DNA from: Ailanthus altissimus
Lineage: Eukaryota > Streptophyta > Magnoliopsida > Sapindales > Simaroubaceae
DNA: 64,000 bases
Assembly: GCA_946807835.1 (NCBI GenBank)
Contig: OX327705.1
Coordinates: 10,322,501-10,386,500 of the forward strand
Reading direction: 5' to 3'
The notes beneath the pieces are model-generated. The model worked only from the letters and a program-made list of their open reading frames with translations, did no database searches and was not told where the DNA came from. Of this stretch, positions 60,841 to 64,000 are shown piece by piece; positions within the stretch are counted from its first letter, which is position 1; each line of letters starts with the position of its first letter. Made by a program: the position numbers and the translations under genes.

Positions 60841-62321
60841 TGTTGTGTTGCTTCTAAGCACAATTTAAACGCAAGTATACATTTCACAACAAGTGATATA
60901 GTATTAAAATCAGATGTTGAATCCATAGGGAATTAATATGTATTTTTGAACAGTACTAAAAGTTATCTTCTTATTTTTATTTAGAAAAATAATGCCTTAA
61001 TTGAAATTAAAATTAAACAAAATTAATGAATGTAATAAATCTAAAATTATCACAACTAAGCAAATTATGAAAATCACAATATAAAGAAAACATAGGATTA
61101 TAATTATCAATTATTATGTTTTTCTAGGGAAACTACTTTTAATATTTAATTCCTCTTTTTTTATTAGTCAAGACACTAACCTTTTCACTAGTCTATTCTA
61201 ATGGTTAAGTGAATATATCTTAAATTACTAATTATCTATATTCCTATAGTAACCTGATAAAATTAAGATAACTAAGTTTAAGTTCTTTTAACCATACATA
61301 CCATATAGGTATAATTCTAGCCTATATCAAAACTTACATATATTATTCTTCAATCATGTATCAAGTTACAATAGGCTAAACACAAAGATGCATTTTTCAA
61401 GTTTATCAACGTGTTTTACAATTAATCAATAACTGGCTAAGTATTTTAAAAGCATTAAAATTAAGTAATTTAAATAATAAAAATAAAATTCATAAAATAT
61501 AAAAAGTATAACAATTTAAGCACAAATATTGAGTTCAAGTTATAACCCTAGAAAATAAAATTAATTCATAATTACAAGAGAATAAAGGCTAGAAATAATA
61601 AAAAACATGATACAACTAAAAAGCAAACGAAAATTGATGTGCTTTTGATTCACCATACAATTGGTTGATCTTACAAGAGAAGTAAAAATCTCTTACTTCT
61701 CTTGATATATGCAAAACTCTCTATCTAAATTGCATAAAATTCTATTCAATTTCTCTTAAAAACCTAAGTTGTGAATATCCATAAGACTGATATGAGTAGC
61801 CTATTTACAAGGAGGCCTTGGATTCTTGGAGCCATATTTAAAATATGATTAGGAAAAGTATCAACGCATGGGCATTCTTTACTTATTGTTTGGACATTGC
61901 CTCAAAAATTTTTATTGCTACAATGGTAATCACTTTAATATTGGGGCATTGAGCTTTGGAAATATGGGTCTTAAATTTTGTCTAATCGTTGGGGCGATGG
62001 CTTACTATAACTAGAACATTTTAATGTTATGAAATTATTGTTACAACATTCTCCATCTATCTTTGGAGCGTCCTTCCTCTTATAAATGCTAGAGCGTTCA
62101 ACTTCTTGTTGTCGCAACGTTTATCCTTAACTTTCTAAACTTTGCATTTTAGTCGAGATTTGACTCCCAAATTTTGTAGTTTTAGTCCAAGTTCTTCAAT
62201 TTTCATCTATTAATATTGAAATCCTATAAAATCAACATTAAACACATAAATAGTTTTCTATTCACTTAAAAAAATTCCTAAGTAAATTAGGACAAAATAT
62301 AAATCTAATTTGCTCTTATCA
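60841..62321 (-). mobile_element. Gypsy LTR, 1481 bp
   Basis: On the minus strand it starts TGATAAGAGCAAATTAG and ends AGCAACACAACA. Its U3 carries degenerate GCTAGAGCGTT-like motifs (61865-62110). Flanking 5-mers differ, so it is not a clean solo LTR. It could be the 3' LTR of the truncated Tat-like element to its right. Confidence 0.62.
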
Positions 62322-64000
62322 CAAGGAGAGGAGGAAGAAAAAGAACAGGTAATTTTTTATACTTAGATACTTTTTTTCTGGGTATCGATTATATTATAAT
62401 AACAGTCTATTCTTAGTTCTAACTTTTGACCTAGTCTTTAGTAGCAATGGCTAAGTAGCAGAAAACCCTTAGCTTATGAGGGCCGTCTAGAGATCTTCAA
62501 AATGTTGTAATGCTACTTCGACTGGCAGTAAAGTGGTCTCCACCCCTGAGGCAATGCGTTTAAGAACTGTCAGGGGTGCTGAATGGTGAGCTAGATGTGG
62601 GAGTTCTCCAGCTGACAAGGGGAAGAGACCGACTAGCTAGTGCCTCCACTGATCTTTTAAGTTTTTTATCATTTCCTTTAAGTTAGTCAAGTAAGGTGGC
62701 GAGTCTAGTGTGAGGGATTATTATATTGGACTCTTCGGCGACTACCTTTGTTGGACTACCTCTAGCCTAAATAGACCACAAATATAGTTGGGGTCCTTAG
62801 ATTCTTTTGACTTAGTAATCATATCATCTACATAACCTCCATGGTGTTTCCAATCAATGGTGTGAACAAATGATTGACTTATTTCTAATATGTGGCATTA
62901 ACATTCTTCAATCTAAAGGGCATAACTATATAATATTTGTTCCCCGATGGATAATAAAAGAAGTATTCTTTTAGTTAAAGGAAAACATTCTAATCTGATT
63001 ATACCCTGAGAATGTGTTTATGAATTTAAGTTGTGCATCCCTAGCTCTGGAGTCAACTAGCTGATCTATCTTTGGCAAGAGGAAACCATTCTTTAAGTAG
63101 ACCTTGAGTAAATCAGTAAAGTTCGCATATATTCTCCAATTTCCACTAGCTTTCTTTACCATGAACACATTAGCAAGCCATTACGGGTGAACTTCTCAAA
63201 CAAACCTTGCTATTAGTAACTTCTCAAACCTTGGCTGCCAAAACTTTATTTTTTTCTTAGTTGAAGGCCATCATCTTCTGCTTTACTAGCTTAAAGGTTG
63301 TGCATATTGTTAACCTATGAGAGATTAGTGAAGGGTTGATACCTAGCATGTCCTCATATAACTAGGCGAAGATGTTTAAGTATTCTTTCAAAATTATACA
63401 CAGTTCTTTTTTTAGCTTAGGTTTTAGATTAGAGTCGATACTGATCACATTCTCATGGTCATCTTATTTGCTAATACAAAATGTCTTCTTGGATGAGGCC
63501 ACATAACAAATTCTTACAAATTCTTGATATCTTAAGACCACTCTTTACTCATTTGCCTGTTGAAAATTTTAGTTTTATATAGTGAATGGATAATGTTACC
63601 CTTGATTTCCTCATGAATAGGCATTCTATGAAGATCCTATATGAAAATGACTACTTGATCACTATAAAGGTCACCAGCATAGTCTTGACATATGACTTCT
63701 TTTCCACGGATATGGAAAAGGTGATCACTTCTAGATGCATAACATAACTTTCTCCAAAACTATAGAGTAGAGTTTGTGTCATCTTTACTTTGAGATCCTT
63801 AAGGCCAAGGTTATTTAGGGCTTCTTAAAAGATTATATCCATTGAGCTCCCTAAATTAATGAACACCCTATTTATGTCTATGCCGATCACTTGTAGTGTG
63901 ATCACCAATGCATCATCATGCAAATAATTGATCCCTTGAGTGTCCTCTAAAATGAACATAATAGGGACATCCTAAGTCCGAGGTTTTTTTGTAACCAGGC
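62322..64000 (-). pseudogene. Tat/Retand-like gypsy protease and RT fragment
   Basis: Minus strand, running in from the right edge. The protease has HDDALVITL, then a GSSMDIIF motif (about 63860-63835) in which the expected catalytic DTG has decayed to LG. RT has MVKKASGNWRIYANFTDL, PKIDQLVDSRA and INTFSGYNQIRM (63168-62985). Then come MEVM-type remnants of the palm near 62840, after which the sequence ends against the LTR. RNase H and integrase are absent. The KASGxWRxxxxFTDL form is typical of the Tat lineage. Confidence 0.8.

Noticed and set aside
1..64000. tRNA, rRNA, CRISPR arrays, bacterial insertion sequences
   Set aside because: None seen; the only tRNA-related sequences are retroelement primer-binding sites.

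Overview
The window is nuclear DNA of a flowering plant, most likely a eudicot (species not determined). It is AT-rich and densely packed with decayed LTR retrotransposons. It holds one intact, spliced host gene, a cellulose synthase-like D gene on the minus strand (42197-46612). Its protein model of 1143 residues has all the expected catalytic motifs. I saw no bacterial features, no CRISPR array and no tRNA or rRNA gene.

Layout. (a) 1-10516: a minus-strand Ty1/copia element (W) with LTR, primer-binding site, gag, protease, RT and RNase H. It is fused head-to-tail to the gag of a second copy at about 600. It is split by a Ty3/gypsy LTR insertion (2862-8060), which itself carries two solo LTRs (3094-5568 and 6431-7588). 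Target-site duplications (TSDs) support each level. (b) 10640-41040: a plus-strand copia element (X) whose two ends lie about 30 kb apart. A second copia (Y) jumped into the YVDD box of X's reverse transcriptase. The two halves of the 5-bp TSD, GATAT, are now at 18739-18743 (minus) and 39294-39298 (plus), because X's integrase-RT block has been inverted. Y's 5' part is present as two inverted copies (16246-18738 minus, 20755-23312 plus). Both carry the same gypsy LTR insertion. Y's pol and 3' LTR are at 35756-39293. (c) Between Y's gag and pol sits a minus-strand Athila-type Ty3/gypsy element (about 26.7-35.8 kb) with LTR, Asp-tRNA-type PBS, gag, protease, RT/RNase H and integrase. Between its integrase end and its 3' G-tract, where envelope-class elements carry an extra ORF, lie two non-retroviral sequences. 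One is a decayed basic Cys-rich ORF; the other is a full-length, intronless cytokinin-activating LOG-type gene, now a pseudogene. This is the most unusual structure in the window. (d) 41.1-52.6 kb: a G-rich tract, the CSLD gene with its flanks, and AT-rich DNA in which I recognise nothing. (e) 52602-64000: inverted copies of the Y-family LTR around a chromovirus-like LTR, a gypsy gag split by a solo LTR, another LTR, and a Tat/Retand-like protease-RT fragment on the minus strand running off the end.

Functionally, only the CSLD gene appears able to make a protein. Every retroelement ORF I examined has stops, frameshifts or truncations. The value of the rest is as a layered insertion record, with one probable host-gene capture by a retrotransposon.
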